From NCBI GenBank assembly GCA_051648105.1, contig JBOFEN010000004.1, forward strand, positions 1 through 6,622: a stretch of DNA of 6,622 nt, in the 5' to 3' direction. Both the position numbers and the translations under genes were made by a program. Positions 6,364 to 6,622 of the stretch are shown here, in pieces; position 1 is the stretch's first letter; each line of letters starts with the position of its first letter. The notes under the pieces were generated by a model. The model saw only the letters and a list, made by a program, of their open reading frames with translations. It ran no database searches and was not told the origin of the DNA. Source of the DNA: UBA7332 sp051648105. GTDB lineage: Bacteria > Bacteroidota > Bacteroidia > Bacteroidales > UBA7332.

Positions 6364-6622
6364 ATGAAGAAACAGATGTGGCTTTACCTCATACTATTAA
6401 GTGTGGCTCTTATTGGAATGGCTCTCTTGAGGGTTTACAATAAGAGGGAGATTGAGCCTCGTGATCTAGATCAGATAAGAAAAGAGGGTGTCGTTAGAAT
6501 TGCTCTGGACTACAATAGTGTTGAGTTTCATGTGCAGGCAGACTCGCTGGTGGGTTTCCAATATGAGCTAGCCCAACGATTTGCTAAGGAGTTAGATTTA
6601 CAAGTTGAGGTTCATCCGGTAT
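6364..6622 (+). CDS. Periplasmic substrate-binding-like protein, probably MltF-type lytic transglycosylase (truncated by the right edge)
   Basis: Translating from the ATG at 6364 gives 86 open codons to the window end. Residues 6-23 are hydrophobic after a lysine-containing start (MKKQMWLYLILLSVALIGMA), which makes a signal peptide or membrane anchor. There is no Cys lipobox, so it is not an obvious lipoprotein. From about residue 35 the sequence DLDQIRKEGVVRIALDYN and then GFQYELAQRFAKELDLQVEV (residues 64-83) matches the opening of bacterial family 3 solute-binding domains. The 'LDQI..GVVRIA' opening resembles MltF, in which this domain precedes a peptidoglycan-cleaving SLT domain. A plain amino-acid-binding protein remains possible, because the C-terminal half is outside the window. 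It starts 22 nt after the porin stop with no promoter box or Shine-Dalgarno in the gap, so it is probably cotranscribed with the porin. Confidence 0.7.
   Translation, partial: MKKQMWLYLILLSVALIGMALLRVYNKREIEPRDLDQIRKEGVVRIALDYNSVEFHVQADSLVGFQYELAQRFAKELDLQVEVHPV

Overview
This window looks like chromosomal DNA from a member of the Bacteroidota, probably Bacteroidales. Four things point that way. Promoter-like boxes fit the Bacteroidetes sigma-ABfr consensus (TTTG about 19 bp upstream of TAnnTTTG). No start codon has a recognisable Shine-Dalgarno sequence. One gene encodes a protein of the Bacteroidetes-typical 'putative porin' family. The pimeloyl-ACP methyl esterase is of the BioG type. I cannot assign a genus.

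Left half, minus strand, positions 1-3514: a tightly packed biotin operon transcribed right to left, bioA - bioF - bioG - bioC. bioC runs off the left edge. BioC methylates malonyl-ACP so that fatty acid synthesis can extend it to pimeloyl-ACP methyl ester. BioG removes the methyl group. BioF condenses pimeloyl-ACP with alanine to give 8-amino-7-oxononanoate (KAPA), and BioA transaminates that to 7,8-diaminononanoate (DAPA). BioD and BioB, for the last two steps, are not in the window. The gene junctions are very tight: the gaps are 3, 3 and 0 nt, and all four genes lie in the same reading frame. The bioG stop codon is directly followed, in frame, by the bioC start codon, so one stop codon separates the arrangement from a BioG-BioC fusion.

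Centre, positions 3515-3682: a 168-bp divergent intergenic region. It holds a plausible -7 box for each direction, an imperfect 14-bp palindrome beside the bioA box, and an 18-codon upstream ORF in frame with bioA. I saw no recognisable BirA operator.

Right half, plus strand, positions 3683-6622: three envelope genes. They are a PAP2-family membrane phosphatase, a large outer-membrane porin-like beta-barrel protein, and the start of a periplasmic solute-binding-like protein that resembles MltF-type lytic transglycosylases. The porin has its own near-perfect Bacteroidetes promoter only 4 nt before its ATG, which predicts a leaderless or nearly leaderless mRNA.

I see no RNA genes, mobile elements, CRISPR arrays or clear terminators, and no gene-free stretch over 300 bases. 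The gene content is mostly ordinary housekeeping and envelope biology. The points most worth a second look are the single-frame bio operon with its bioG/bioC stop-start junction and the predicted leaderless porin transcript.
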